Assembly: GCF_025567525.1 (NCBI RefSeq)
Contig: NZ_JAOQJY010000005.1
Location: 62,001-126,000 of the forward strand
Source: Gallintestinimicrobium propionicum
GTDB lineage: Bacteria > Bacillota > Clostridia > Lachnospirales > Lachnospiraceae
DNA length: 64,000 nt
Direction of reading: 5' to 3'
Under the pieces are notes generated by a model. The model ran no database searches. It was not told the DNA's origin and saw nothing but the letters and a program-made list of their open reading frames with translations. A program made the translations under genes and the position numbers. Below, piece by piece: positions 32,831 through 41,852 of the stretch (position 1 is the stretch's first letter; the number at the start of each line of letters is the position of its first letter).

Positions 32831-32864
32831 GCAGGCGCAAAGCGCCTGCGGTATGGAGGAAAAC
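32831..32864 (+). promoter_or_regulatory. hairpin leader before degV
   Basis: The perfect 8-bp hairpin GCAGGCGC-AAA-GCGCCTGC is followed at once by GGTATGGAGGAAAAC and the start codon. A similar hairpin and ribosome site precede argD at 48,669-48,698. Confidence 0.6.
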
Positions 32865-33704
32865 ATGAGTTATAAAATCGTTGTGGACAGCTGTTGTGAG
32901 CTGCCGGAGAAATATAAGAAGGATCCGCATTTTGAAATCGTACCGCTTGGTCTGGAGGTCGGCGATTACCGGATTATGGACGATGAGCATTTTAATCAGA
33001 AGGAATTTCTGGAGCAGGTTGCCTCATGTCCCCAGTGCCCGCGTTCCTCCTGTCCGTCGCCGGAGAGCTATCGGCAGGCGTTTGAATCGGAGGCAGAGCA
33101 TATTTATGTGGTAACGCTGTCCGGCAATTTGAGCGGAAGCTATAACAGTGCCATGGTCGGAAGGCAGATGTATCTGGAAGAGGACGAGTCCAAACAGATT
33201 TACGTCATGGATTCCTGTTCGGCTTCCTGCGGAGAGACACAGCTTGCGCTGCTGGCAGCTTCCCTGGAGGAACAGGGACTTCCCTTTGAAGAGGTGGTAA
33301 GCCGTCTGGAAGCGTTCCGCAGTGAGATGAATACGTATTTTGTCCTGGATAATCTGGAAACTCTGCGTAAAAACGGCAGACTCAGCGGTATCAAGGCACT
33401 GGTTGCATCTACTCTGAGCATCAAGCCCGTTATGGCAGGCACGATGGACGGCAGGATCGAGCAGATCGGGCAGGGAATCGGCATCCGTAAGGGTCTGCAG
33501 AAGATGGCAGACGCAGTGGTGCGCAATGTGGCAAGACCGGAGGAAAAGACCCTGATGATCACCCATTGTAATTGCCCGGAGCGTGCAGAAAGCGTGAAGC
33601 GGATGGTGACCTCCAAGGTTTCTGTAAAGGATGTTGTGATTATGGATACTGCGGGCGTCAGCAGCATGTATGCCAATGACGGCGGCGTTATCGTGACGAT
33701 CTGA
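32865..33704 (+). CDS. DegV-family fatty-acid-binding protein
   Basis: A 279-residue protein of the DegV family, which binds fatty acids for the FakA/FakB kinase that supplies acyl-phosphate to phospholipid synthesis. Marks are KIVVDSCCELP at residues 4-14, VVTLSGNLSGSYNSA at about 95-110, and LRKNGRLSG followed by SIKPVM. The ATG at 32,865 follows TGGAGG. In-frame upstream codons run through the tandem repeats and are not used. Confidence 0.9.
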   Translation: MSYKIVVDSCCELPEKYKKDPHFEIVPLGLEVGDYRIMDDEHFNQKEFLEQVASCPQCPRSSCPSPESYRQAFESEAEHIYVVTLSGNLSGSYNSAMVGRQMYLEEDESKQIYVMDSCSASCGETQLALLAASLEEQGLPFEEVVSRLEAFRSEMNTYFVLDNLETLRKNGRLSGIKALVASTLSIKPVMAGTMDGRIEQIGQGIGIRKGLQKMADAVVRNVARPEEKTLMITHCNCPERAESVKRMVTSKVSVKDVVIMDTAGVSSMYANDGGVIVTI

Positions 33705-33737
33705 CGGACAGGAAATACGAAAAGAAGAGAAATGAAA

Positions 33738-33773
33738 GGCGGCTGTGCGGTAATGTGCGGCCGCTTTTTTTGT
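33738..33773 (+). terminator. degV terminator
   Basis: A GCGGC / GCCGC stem with extra inner pairs and a run of seven T. Confidence 0.7.
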
Positions 33774-33786
33774 TTTTTATTGTTTT

Positions 33787-33935
33787 TTATTCATCACTGG
33801 AAGGATCGGTGTTTTTCCGGTTGTACGCAAAACGAGGCAGCTGGAACAGGAAAAAGGCGCAGTTGAAAATGAAAAGGTTGTGGTTCATAAAAAAATAAAA
33901 TATTCTATAAAATCCTAAAGAACAGATTGACAATT
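33787..33935 (-). pseudogene. C-terminal remnant of a membrane protein
   Basis: On the - strand about 49 codons are open and end at 33,787: LGFYRIFYFFMNHNLFIFNC, then AFFLFQLPRF, then a charged tail DPSSDE. This looks like the last membrane helix and tail of a longer protein whose 5' part is missing, on the side where the IS607-type element lies. A short genuine gene starting at ATG 33,888 cannot be excluded. Confidence 0.3.
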
Positions 33936-34113
33936 AAATTGCGATCTTTTACTATAAAATTATCGAAAACATACAAAAATGGCAGAAAATCGGAATAGAA
34001 ATTCCCGGAATAAGGAGGTTATCAACAGTTAAATATAAATTATAAAATCATATAAGTAGATGTTGAGTTTTCTGAGATATTAGAGCAGAATATTATTGAA
34101 AGAAGTTGATACT

Positions 34114-34424
34114 TTGAGTAAATATTATTCTGATGAGCAACTCAACCAGGTAATAAATGTAAAGCCTAAAAACCGCATTACAATTGGATATTGTCGCGTT
34201 TCCAGCCATAAACAAATTTAGAATGACAGATGGATAATACTGAAAAATCTGAACGGAAGGAATTTGTTGAAGATCTGGTTCAAATAATCACAGTATTCAG
34301 CTGCAAATTACAAGGAAAACGAGCGAACAAAGCGAAGAAATTTATCCGAGAATTGATGCAGGAGGAGACCGATGGTAAAAGCCATAAAAGTAATGTTGAT
34401 CCCAAACAATGTACAGAAAACTAA
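34114..34424 (+). pseudogene. degenerate IS607-type serine recombinase (tnpA)
   Basis: Two fragments of one gene. The first (34,114-34,221) reads KYYSDEQLNQVINVKPKNRI, then TIGYCRVSSHKQ, the start of the serine recombinase catalytic domain with its S in RVSS. It then stops. The second (34,230-34,424, another frame) reads DNTEKSERKEFVEDLVQIIT, then VFSCKLQGKRANKAKKFIRE, the C-terminal end of the same family. The N-terminal MerR-like helix-turn-helix and about 100 central residues are missing, so it cannot be active. Confidence 0.8.
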
Positions 34425-35535
34425 GCTGTTTCAGTACGCAGGTGCTTCAAGATTTGCTTATAACTGGGCTTTGGCCAGGGAAAAAGAAACTTATGAAAAA
34501 GGCGGCAAATTCATTTCGGATTCAGAACTCAGAAAAGAATTTACAAGGCTTAGACATTCTGAGGAATACGCATGGTTATTGAATATTTCTAACAATGTAA
34601 CCAAGCAGGCAATTAAAGATGCCTGTACTGCGTATCAGAACTTTTTCAAGGGTTTGCAAAAATTCCCAAGATTCAAGTCCAGAAAGAGATCCATGCCGAA
34701 ATTCTATCAGGACAACGTTAAGATACAATTCAGTAATACCCACGTTAAATTTGAAGGCTTTTCTTCCAGCAGGAAGGCAAATAAGCAAAAAAGGAATTGG
34801 GTAAGACTTGCAGAACATGGACGTATTCCGACAGATGCTAAATATAGGAATCCGAGAATATCCTTTGATGGGGTGAATTGGTGGATCAGTGTATGTGTGG
34901 AATTTCCTGATTGCAGGGAAACGCTGAATGAGGATGGAGTCGGCATAGACTTAGGAATCAAAGACTTAGCTGTCTGCTCTGATGCTGTTAAGTATAAGAA
35001 CATCAATAAGAGTCAGAAAGTAAAGAAATTAGAAAAACAAAAACGCAGATTACAGCGTAGTATCTCTCGTTCTTACGAGAAAAATAAGAAAGGAGAAAGT
35101 TACTGTAAAACAAATAATGTAATCAAAAAGGAAAAACTTTTATTAAAACGAAATCACAGATTAACAAACATCCGTAAAAACTATTTGAATCAGACCATAT
35201 CGGAGATCGTAAATCGAAAGCCAAGATTTATATGTATTGAAGATTTGAATGTCAGAGGAATGATGAAAAATAGACATTTATCCAAAGCAGTTCAGGAACA
35301 GGGATTTTTTGGGTTTAGAAAACAGCTTGAAAACAAATGCAGTGATAAAGGGATCCAGCTTATTGTGGCGGATCGGTTTTATCCATCCTCAAAGCTTTGC
35401 TGCTGTTGTGGAAACATCAAAAAAGATTTGAAATTATCTGACAGAGTTTATAGATGTGAGTGTGGGAATAGGATTGACAGAGATTTCCAGGCATCTATAA
35501 ATCTCAAGGCTTATGGAGAACAATTTGCAAGCTAA
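34372..35535 (+). CDS. tnpB: TnpB RNA-guided nuclease (IS607/IS605 type)
   Basis: A 387-residue protein with the complete TnpB set: a basic N-terminal wedge region (FQYAGASRFAYNWALAREKE), the RuvC aspartate in GVGIDLGIKDLA, the glutamate in FICIEDLNVRGM, a four-cysteine zinc ribbon (LCCCCG and CECG), and the last aspartate in RIDRDFQASINL. TnpB proteins cut DNA beside a TAM, guided by an RNA from the element end, and help retain the element. AGGAGGAG precedes the ATG, which overlaps the tnpA remnant. The frame is intact although its tnpA is dead. Confidence 0.88.
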   Translation: MVKAIKVMLIPNNVQKTKLFQYAGASRFAYNWALAREKETYEKGGKFISDSELRKEFTRLRHSEEYAWLLNISNNVTKQAIKDACTAYQNFFKGLQKFPRFKSRKRSMPKFYQDNVKIQFSNTHVKFEGFSSSRKANKQKRNWVRLAEHGRIPTDAKYRNPRISFDGVNWWISVCVEFPDCRETLNEDGVGIDLGIKDLAVCSDAVKYKNINKSQKVKKLEKQKRRLQRSISRSYEKNKKGESYCKTNNVIKKEKLLLKRNHRLTNIRKNYLNQTISEIVNRKPRFICIEDLNVRGMMKNRHLSKAVQEQGFFGFRKQLENKCSDKGIQLIVADRFYPSSKLCCCCGNIKKDLKLSDRVYRCECGNRIDRDFQASINLKAYGEQFAS

Positions 35536-35690
35536 GACTGAAACGTTAATGCAAATATGTACGGATACGTTAGTCCGGAATTTACGCCTATGGAGAGTAC
35601 AAGAACTTGTGAGTAGATAGATATTTATATCGTCAAAAGCATACTCGTTGAAGTAGGAATGAAACATAGAAGTTTATAACTTTTTATAAG
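35450..35690 (+). ncRNA. probable omega-RNA at the tnpB 3' end
   Basis: The 150 bases after the tnpB stop are non-coding but have folds typical of TnpB guide RNAs, such as CGGATACGTTAGTCCG (about 35,559-35,574). They end near GAAGTAGGAATGAAAC (about 35,650) and an AAGTTTATAACTTTTT-containing end. In known systems the RNA overlaps the end of the gene and carries the guide beyond the element edge. The exact ends are not determinable here. Confidence 0.5.
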
Positions 35691-35711
35691 TTTTCAGTAA
35701 CGGATGCGGAT

Positions 35712-37313
35712 GTGACGAAACGAGAAGAAATCATTTCCTGTATTCAGGAGGGGCGCGGAGTGCTGGGTATCGAATTCGGTTCGACCCGGATCAAGGCGGT
35801 GCTGATCGATGAAAACCATAATCCCATTGCGTCTGGCGACCATGAATGGGAGAATCGTCTGGAAAACGGTGTCTGGACCTACCGTCTGGAGGAGATTTGG
35901 GAAGGGCTGCAGGACAGCTACGACAAACTTGCGGAAGATGTGAAAAATACCTATCAGATCCAGCTGACCCGCCTGGGAGCCATCGGATTTTCCGGAATGA
36001 TGCACGGATATATGGCATTTGACCGGGAGGAAAAGCTGTTAGTGCCGTTTAGGACATGGCGCAACACGATGACGGAGGAAGCGGCTGCTGTGCTGTCGGA
36101 ATGCTTTGCCTTCAACATTCCGCAGCGGTGGAGCATCGCACATCTGTATCAGGCGATTTTAAAGGGCGAGGAGCATGTGGAAAAAATCGACTATTTAAGC
36201 ACCCTCGCCGGTTACATCCACTGGAAGCTGACCGGACAGCGCGTTGTCGGAATCGGAGAGGCATCCGGGATGTTCCCCATCGACTCTGCAACCGGCGATT
36301 ATGATGCAGAAATGATGCAGAAATTTGATGCGCTCGTGGCGGACAAAGGATTTCCCTGGAAGCTGCGGGAAATATTACCGAAGGTGCTGCGTGCCGGAGA
36401 AATGGCAGGCACGCTGACGAAAGAGGGCGCAAGGCTTCTGGATCGTTCCGGGTGTCTGCAGCCGGGGGTTCCCTTGTGTCCGCCGGAGGGAGACGCCGGA
36501 ACCGGAATGACCGCGACAAAGAGCGTGGAAAAGCGCACCGGCAATGTGTCCGCAGGGACGAGCGTGTTTGCGATGATTGTTCTGGAAAAGCCGCTTTCTG
36601 CCATGCACCGGGAAATTGATATGGTGACAACGCCTGCGGGTGATCCCGTTGCGATGGTGCATTGTAACAACTGCACGTCAGATCTGAACGCATGGGTCGG
36701 GCTGTTTGCGGAGTTTGCAGAATGTTTTGGCATTAAAGCAGATAAAAATAAACTTTTTTCCACACTTTATCAAAAGGCGATGGAGGGCGATAAGGATTGC
36801 GGCGGCATGATCGCCTGCAATTATTATTCCGGGGAACCGGTGACCGGTCTGGAAGAGGGCCGTCCGATGTTTTTGCGCAGACCGGACAGTCATTTGGGAC
36901 TTGCGAACTTTATGCGGTCACATTTATATGCGTCACTGGTGACGTTAAAGATCGGTCTGGACATTTTATTAAAAGAAGAGGATGTGAAAATCGATTCCAT
37001 CACCGGACACGGCGGACTGTTTAAAACAAAGGGCGTCGGACAGAGTATTCTGGCGGCAGCCATGAACGCGCCGATTTCCGTGATGGAGACGGCGGGAGAG
37101 GGCGGCGCCTGGGGCATGGCGCTTCTGGCGGCGTACATGCTTTTCAAAAAAGACGGACAGAGCCTTGGGGATTATCTGGACAGCCGGGTATTTGCTGAGA
37201 GAAAGTCAGAGACCATGGAGCCGGATCCGGCGGATGTCGCAGGCTTTGAGACGTATACGAAGCAGTATCAGGCATGCCTTGCGGCGGAAAAAGCTGCGGT
37301 ACAGGCGTTCTGA
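35712..37313 (+). CDS. araB: FGGY-family ribulokinase
   Basis: A 533-residue sugar kinase that should phosphorylate L-ribulose in arabinose breakdown. FGGY features are GIEFGSTRIKAVLIDE at residues 19-34, IGFSGMMHGYMAF, the GEASGMFPID block, GTSVFAMIV, and the C-terminal ATP-site segment ITGHGGLFKTKGVGQ. araD and a GH51 arabinofuranosidase follow. The start is a GTG at 35,712 with no convincing ribosome site and no visible promoter. The end of the IS607-type element lies within about 25 bases upstream, so native control may be lost. Confidence 0.88.
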   Translation: MTKREEIISCIQEGRGVLGIEFGSTRIKAVLIDENHNPIASGDHEWENRLENGVWTYRLEEIWEGLQDSYDKLAEDVKNTYQIQLTRLGAIGFSGMMHGYMAFDREEKLLVPFRTWRNTMTEEAAAVLSECFAFNIPQRWSIAHLYQAILKGEEHVEKIDYLSTLAGYIHWKLTGQRVVGIGEASGMFPIDSATGDYDAEMMQKFDALVADKGFPWKLREILPKVLRAGEMAGTLTKEGARLLDRSGCLQPGVPLCPPEGDAGTGMTATKSVEKRTGNVSAGTSVFAMIVLEKPLSAMHREIDMVTTPAGDPVAMVHCNNCTSDLNAWVGLFAEFAECFGIKADKNKLFSTLYQKAMEGDKDCGGMIACNYYSGEPVTGLEEGRPMFLRRPDSHLGLANFMRSHLYASLVTLKIGLDILLKEEDVKIDSITGHGGLFKTKGVGQSILAAAMNAPISVMETAGEGGAWGMALLAAYMLFKKDGQSLGDYLDSRVFAERKSETMEPDPADVAGFETYTKQYQACLAAEKAAVQAF

Positions 37314-37365
37314 AAAGATGCAGGTGCAATGCTGCAAAATAGCGGCAGAAAACAGGGAGAAAACG

Positions 37366-38067
37366 ATGCTGGAAGAACTCAAAAAAGCAGTATATGAAGC
37401 GAACATGGATTTGCCCCGGTATGGTCTGGTGACCTTTACCTGGGGCAACGTCAGCGGAATCGACAGAGAAAGCGGGCTGTTTGTCATTAAGCCAAGCGGT
37501 GTGGAGTATGATCAGCTGACACCGGAGGATATGGTTGTGATGGATCTGGACGGTAATAAAATAGAAGGAAGCTACCGCCCGTCCTCGGATACGGCAACGC
37601 ATCTGGAGCTGTACCGGGCGTTTCCGAAGATCGGCGGAATCGTACATACCCATTCCTCCTATGCCACCAGCTGGGCCCAGGCAGGACGTGGGATTCCATG
37701 CTATGGAACGACGCATGCGGATTACATGTATGGGGAAATTCCGTGCGTGCGCTGTCTGACCCCGGAGGAGATTGCAGAAGCCTATGAGCAGAATACCGGC
37801 AGGCTGATCGTGGAGGAATTTGCACGGATGGGAAAAGATCCGATGGCAGTTCCGGCAGTTCTGTGCAAAAACCACGGCCCCTTTACTTGGGGAAAGGATG
37901 CCAGAGAAGCGGTACACAATGCGGTCGTGCTGGAAGAGGTTGCAAAAATGGCATACCGGACAGAATCGATCAATCCGCAGGTAAAGCCGGCACCACAGGA
38001 GCTTCAGGATAAGCATTATTACAGAAAACATGGCGCAAACGCCTATTATGGTCAGGAGAAACACTAG
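37366..38067 (+). CDS. araD: L-ribulose-5-phosphate 4-epimerase
   Basis: A 233-residue class II aldolase-family epimerase that makes D-xylulose-5-phosphate. Motifs are FTWGNVSG (residues 22-29), the Zn-binding HTHSSYATSWAQAGRGIPCY and GTTHADYMYGEIPC, and the later KNHGPFTWG. The ATG at 37,366 follows AGGGAGA, 52 bases after araB. In-frame upstream codons overlap araB and are not used. An araA gene is not in the window. Confidence 0.93.
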   Translation: MLEELKKAVYEANMDLPRYGLVTFTWGNVSGIDRESGLFVIKPSGVEYDQLTPEDMVVMDLDGNKIEGSYRPSSDTATHLELYRAFPKIGGIVHTHSSYATSWAQAGRGIPCYGTTHADYMYGEIPCVRCLTPEEIAEAYEQNTGRLIVEEFARMGKDPMAVPAVLCKNHGPFTWGKDAREAVHNAVVLEEVAKMAYRTESINPQVKPAPQELQDKHYYRKHGANAYYGQEKH

Positions 38068-38082
38068 AACAGGAGGAACAAC

Positions 38083-39591
38083 ATGGCAAAGCTGGTTATC
38101 AACGAGAACAAAACAGAAGGACACATCAACCCGGAAATTTATGGACATTTTTCCGAACATCTTGGCAGATGTATTTATGAGGGGCTGTATGTAAAGGAGG
38201 ATTCCGGGATTCCCAATGTCAACGGCATGCGGACGGATGTTGTGGAAGCGCTGAAAGAGATGCAGATTCCGGTGCTGCGCTGGCCGGGCGGGTGCTTTGC
38301 GGACGAGTATCACTGGAAAGACGGTATCGGGCCGAAAGAAAACCGCAAAAAGATGATTAACACGCACTGGGGCGGCGTTGTCGAGGACAACAGCTTCGGT
38401 ACGCACGAATTTTTTGAGCTGTGCCGCCAGCTGGGCTGCAAAACCTATGTCAACGGCAACGTCGGAAGCGGAACCGTACAGGAAATGTCCGAATGGGTAG
38501 AATATATGACCTTTGAAGGCGTTTCTCCAATGGCAGATCTGCGGAAGAAAAACGGACACGAGAAGGCGTGGAAGGTGGACTATTTTGGCGTCGGCAACGA
38601 AAACTGGGGTTGCGGCGGAAACATGACACCGGAATATTATGGAAACCTGTACCGCAGATATCAGACCTATGTGCGCCATTATCAGGACAGCGCCCCGATT
38701 CAGAAAATCTGTGGCGGCCCGAACGCAGGGGATGACAACTGGACGAAGAAGGTGTTGGAAACCTGCTTTGCAAGTCCTGCGCCCGAGGATGCCCATGGAT
38801 TTATGGACGGTCTGTCCATGCATTATTATACGGTTCCCGGGGAAAGCTGGATGAACAAGGGTTTTGCAACGGAGTTTACAACGGACGGCTGGTATCAGGC
38901 ACTTGGCAAGGCGCTTCACATGGATGATCTGATCAAAAAGCACGGCGCGATTCTGGATCAGTACGATCCGGAGAAAAAAATCGGTCTGATAGTGGACGAA
39001 TGGGGCAACTGGCACGAAGTAGAGCCGGGAACCAATCCTGGATTTTTGTATCAGCAAAACACGATGCGGGATGCGCTTGTAGCTGCCGTGACGCTCAATA
39101 TTTTCAACAAGCATTGTGACCGCGTGAAGATGGCGTGCATTGCGCAGCTTATCAATGTGCTGCAGTCCGTGATTTTGACAGAAGGCGAAAAGATGATTCT
39201 GACGCCTACTTATCATATTTTCCATATGTATAAATATCATCAGGATGCAGAGCTTTTGCACAGCGACTTAACCGGCGTCGACACGATCCAAAACGGCGAA
39301 TTTTCCATTCCGGCGCTGCAGGAATCCGTATCCGTGCAGAAAGATGGCACGATCACGGTTACGTTGGCGAATCTGTCCGCAGAGCAGAGCTATCCTGTGG
39401 AAATCGCGCTGACGGAAAAGAAGAACCGCACTGTTTCTGCAAAGATCCTGACCGGCGCAATGAATGCGCATAACACGTTCGAGGAGCCGGATGCTGTGAA
39501 GGAAGAATCCTTTGAGGGTGTGGCGGAAAAGGACGGTACCCTGAGTCTGGAAATTCCTGCGTGCAGCGTCATCTGCCTGCGGATTTCCTGA
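38083..39591 (+). CDS. GH51 alpha-L-arabinofuranosidase
   Basis: A 502-residue glycosidase that releases terminal arabinose from arabinan or arabinoxylan oligosaccharides. The GH51 acid/base glutamate is E173 in FGVGNENWG and the nucleophile is E306 in IVDEWGNW. The end is a beta-sandwich. No signal peptide, so it acts inside the cell on imported oligosaccharides. AGGAGG precedes the ATG, 15 bases after araD, making a three-gene arabinose unit. Confidence 0.93.
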   Translation: MAKLVINENKTEGHINPEIYGHFSEHLGRCIYEGLYVKEDSGIPNVNGMRTDVVEALKEMQIPVLRWPGGCFADEYHWKDGIGPKENRKKMINTHWGGVVEDNSFGTHEFFELCRQLGCKTYVNGNVGSGTVQEMSEWVEYMTFEGVSPMADLRKKNGHEKAWKVDYFGVGNENWGCGGNMTPEYYGNLYRRYQTYVRHYQDSAPIQKICGGPNAGDDNWTKKVLETCFASPAPEDAHGFMDGLSMHYYTVPGESWMNKGFATEFTTDGWYQALGKALHMDDLIKKHGAILDQYDPEKKIGLIVDEWGNWHEVEPGTNPGFLYQQNTMRDALVAAVTLNIFNKHCDRVKMACIAQLINVLQSVILTEGEKMILTPTYHIFHMYKYHQDAELLHSDLTGVDTIQNGEFSIPALQESVSVQKDGTITVTLANLSAEQSYPVEIALTEKKNRTVSAKILTGAMNAHNTFEEPDAVKEESFEGVAEKDGTLSLEIPACSVICLRIS

Positions 39592-39593
39592 AA

Positions 39594-39854
39594 ATGGACA
39601 CACAGAAGAAGCCTTGCTTGAAATGCCTGCTGCGGGAGCTTGACGAAGAAGCTTATATGAAACAGCTGCACCGCTATATTGTACAGCTCGACCCGGACGT
39701 AAAAACGGCGCAGCAGGTGTATGAAAAACGGCTGGAAGTATGTAAGGCGTGCGACTATCTGGAAGCCGGTACCTGTCTGGCATGCGGCTGTTATGTGGAG
39801 CTGCGGGCTGCGGTGAAAAAGAATCGCTGTCCGTATCGCCACTGGGAAAAGTAG
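39594..39854 (+). CDS. DUF6171-type cysteine-rich protein
   Basis: An 86-residue protein with three CxxC-like pairs: PCLKC at the start, CKACDY, then TCLACGC, which should hold zinc. Function unknown. The ATG at 39,594 is 2 bases after the arabinofuranosidase stop, so it is part of that transcript. Such proteins follow unrelated genes in Lachnospiraceae, so the link to arabinose may be incidental. Confidence 0.65.
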   Translation: MDTQKKPCLKCLLRELDEEAYMKQLHRYIVQLDPDVKTAQQVYEKRLEVCKACDYLEAGTCLACGCYVELRAAVKKNRCPYRHWEK

Positions 39855-39987
39855 ACCCTGCGGATGGCTGACGTTGTGGCAGCATGGATCGACCGTGACA
39901 GGAGCGTAGACGGAAGAAGCCGGGTATCGCAGTCAGGAAAAGCAGGACATCGTAGCTGGATAAACCAGGAAAAAGGGGGGAAATCAG

Positions 39988-40923
39988 ATGTTGCATATCA
40001 GAAATCTGGAAGAGGGCGTGGAGCTGTTCAAGGTGCTTGGCTCGGATATCCGGGTGAACATCATTTTACTGCTGTTAAAAGAAAAAGAAATGAATATGAA
40101 TGAGATCGCAGCCAGGCTGCAGATCACCAACGGCGCGCTGACCAGCCATATCCGAAAGCTGGAGGAGGCCGGGCTGATCCGTGTGACCCAGGACAGTGTC
40201 GGACATGGAAACCAGAAGGTGTGCAGCGTTTTGGAAACCCGAATCCTGGTGGAGATCGGGACGCAGGAGGAGACAGGCGAAGGCAGTATTTTCCGGGCAG
40301 AAATCCCGGTGGGGCAGTATTCGGACTATCAGGTATTTCCCACCTGCGGCATTTCCACGACGAAAAAGATGATCGGTGAAGTGGACGATCCCCGCTATTT
40401 TGCCCATCCGGATCGCGCGGAAGCTGGAATTTTATGGCTTTCGAAAGGCTATGTGGAATATCTGGTCCCGAATATCCTTCCGGCAGGACAAAAGATAGAT
40501 GAGCTTACCTTCACCATGGAGATTTCCAGTGAGGCACCGGGCTTTAATAACGACTGGCCCTCTGATATTACCTTTTTATTAAATGACACGCCGGTTGGAG
40601 TGTGGACATCTCCGGGAGACTTTGGGGACAGGCACGGGCTGTTTACACCTAACTGGTGGTTTTCCGGATGGAATCAGTACGGACTGTTAAAAATGCTTGT
40701 TATCGATCAGAACGGGACATATATTGATGGAATGAAAATTTCAGACGTTTCCACAACTCAGCTGCAGCTCGATTATAAAAGCCAGATCCGGTTAAAATTT
40801 GCCGTACAGGAGGATGCTGCCCATGTGGGCGGCATGACGCTCTTTGGCAGCGGCTTTGGCAATTACAGTCAGGGAATCCGTGTGCGGATGCGCTACAGCC
40901 CGATGGAAAAAGGGAATGAATGA
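39988..40923 (+). CDS. ArsR-like regulator with C-terminal sensor domain
   Basis: A 311-residue protein. Residues 8-75 are a winged helix of the ArsR class (LFKVLGSDIRVNIILLLLKE; MNEIAARLQITNGALTSHI). The remaining 230 residues are beta-rich (DWPSDITFLLNDTPVGVWTS; GDRHGLFTPNWWFSGWNQYG) and resemble the ligand-binding part of regulators found beside glycosidase genes. It probably senses an arabinose-related compound and controls the araBD unit. AAAAGGGGGG precedes the ATG. Confidence 0.75.
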   Translation: MLHIRNLEEGVELFKVLGSDIRVNIILLLLKEKEMNMNEIAARLQITNGALTSHIRKLEEAGLIRVTQDSVGHGNQKVCSVLETRILVEIGTQEETGEGSIFRAEIPVGQYSDYQVFPTCGISTTKKMIGEVDDPRYFAHPDRAEAGILWLSKGYVEYLVPNILPAGQKIDELTFTMEISSEAPGFNNDWPSDITFLLNDTPVGVWTSPGDFGDRHGLFTPNWWFSGWNQYGLLKMLVIDQNGTYIDGMKISDVSTTQLQLDYKSQIRLKFAVQEDAAHVGGMTLFGSGFGNYSQGIRVRMRYSPMEKGNE

Positions 40924-40945
40924 GATCTTTAGAAGAATAGAGGTG

Positions 40946-40997
40946 CGGCCTCAGCTGATTTGTTCGCCTTTTTGTCAGCTGAGGCCGTTTCTTTTGT
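40946..40997 (+). terminator. terminator after the arabinose region
   Basis: A 13-bp perfect stem CGGCCTCAGCTGA / TCAGCTGAGGCCG with T-rich tail. It lies between convergent genes and can work in both directions. Confidence 0.88.
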
Positions 40998-41000
40998 TTG

Positions 41001-41735
41001 CTACGCCTTTTCTCCCTGCGCTGGTTTTTTCATACAGGCATCTACCGATTTACGCAGAATCTTCGCTTCTCCAAAGCCCAGGCGGAAGGATTTGCCGTCC
41101 TGCATCGTTACCTTAAGCATGGAGATGGATCGGATCTGCCGCATGTTGAGCACCGTATTACTGGCAAGCAGGACAAAGTTATCATATTTGTTTAAAGTGC
41201 CGCAAAACGAAGCAAGGGACATATCGGTTGTGTAGTCTCTGCCGTCGGCAGTGTGAATGCAGACTTGACGGTTGTTTTTCGGCCAAGCGTAGGAAATTTG
41301 GTCCTCCGTCAGGTAAATGGTGTCGGTCTGGTTGCGGAATTCGAGTTTTTTTACCTTGCTGTTTTTAATGGACAGCAGATGGTCGATGGTTTCGGTAAGC
41401 TCGGAAACGACAATGGGCTTGTCCAGAAAAAGCGCATTATCGGGAAGATTTTTCGATTTGCGGTAGTCTACCTTATCGCAGCAAAAAACGATGGGGACAT
41501 CTGTGCCATCGGCCCGAAGCATGTGGGAAAGCTCGATCGCATCGCAGCCGTCTTCTGTCATATCCATAAAAATTGCATCATAGATCATAGGCGTTACGAG
41601 GATAGATTCCTTACTGCCGAAAGAGTCCACATACAGGACACCGGTTGTATTCAGGCGGCGGTCAGATTCCCGTCCGAGAAGGCGTTCCATTTGTTTTCGG
41701 TCCGCCATATGGTCATCACAGATTGCCAAGTGCAT
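41001..41735 (-). CDS. LytTR-family response regulator
   Basis: A 244-residue two-domain regulator. The receiver is at residues 1-120: acidic pair in AICDDHM, phosphoacceptor Asp in DAIFMDMTEDG and the lysine in FLDKPI. The LytTR DNA-binding domain is at about 135-240 (LEFRNQTDTIYLTEDQISYA; LNKYDNFVLLASNTVLNMRQ). Partner kinase not in the window. The ATG at 41,735 follows AGGAGGT. A longer form from 41,771 is unlikely. Confidence 0.88.
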   Translation of the reverse strand: MHLAICDDHMADRKQMERLLGRESDRRLNTTGVLYVDSFGSKESILVTPMIYDAIFMDMTEDGCDAIELSHMLRADGTDVPIVFCCDKVDYRKSKNLPDNALFLDKPIVVSELTETIDHLLSIKNSKVKKLEFRNQTDTIYLTEDQISYAWPKNNRQVCIHTADGRDYTTDMSLASFCGTLNKYDNFVLLASNTVLNMRQIRSISMLKVTMQDGKSFRLGFGEAKILRKSVDACMKKPAQGEKA

Positions 41736-41763
41736 AATGATACCTCCTGATCTTTTGTAAATA

Positions 41764-41805
41764 GCATTCAAAGATGCGATTTTGCGAATGGTGCGAGTGA
41801 ACTGT
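41764..41805 (-). repeat. single copy of the dispersed repeat found in the 32.4-kb array
   Basis: On the - strand ACAGTTCACTCGCACCATTC, then GCAAAATCGCATCT, against ACAGTTCACCCGCGCCATTC, then GCAAAAACGCGTCT in the array. Confidence 0.7.
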
Positions 41806-41852
41806 AAATTTTTTTAGCTGCGTTTTACAGGATGCCTGTAAGCGCCGGCCTG

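Noticed and set aside
37144..39261. 705-codon open frame on the - strand
   Set aside because: Lies antisense to araB, araD and the GH51 gene, which have clear family motifs. Its translation is rich in Cys, His and Arg with no domain. Shadow of biased codon use.
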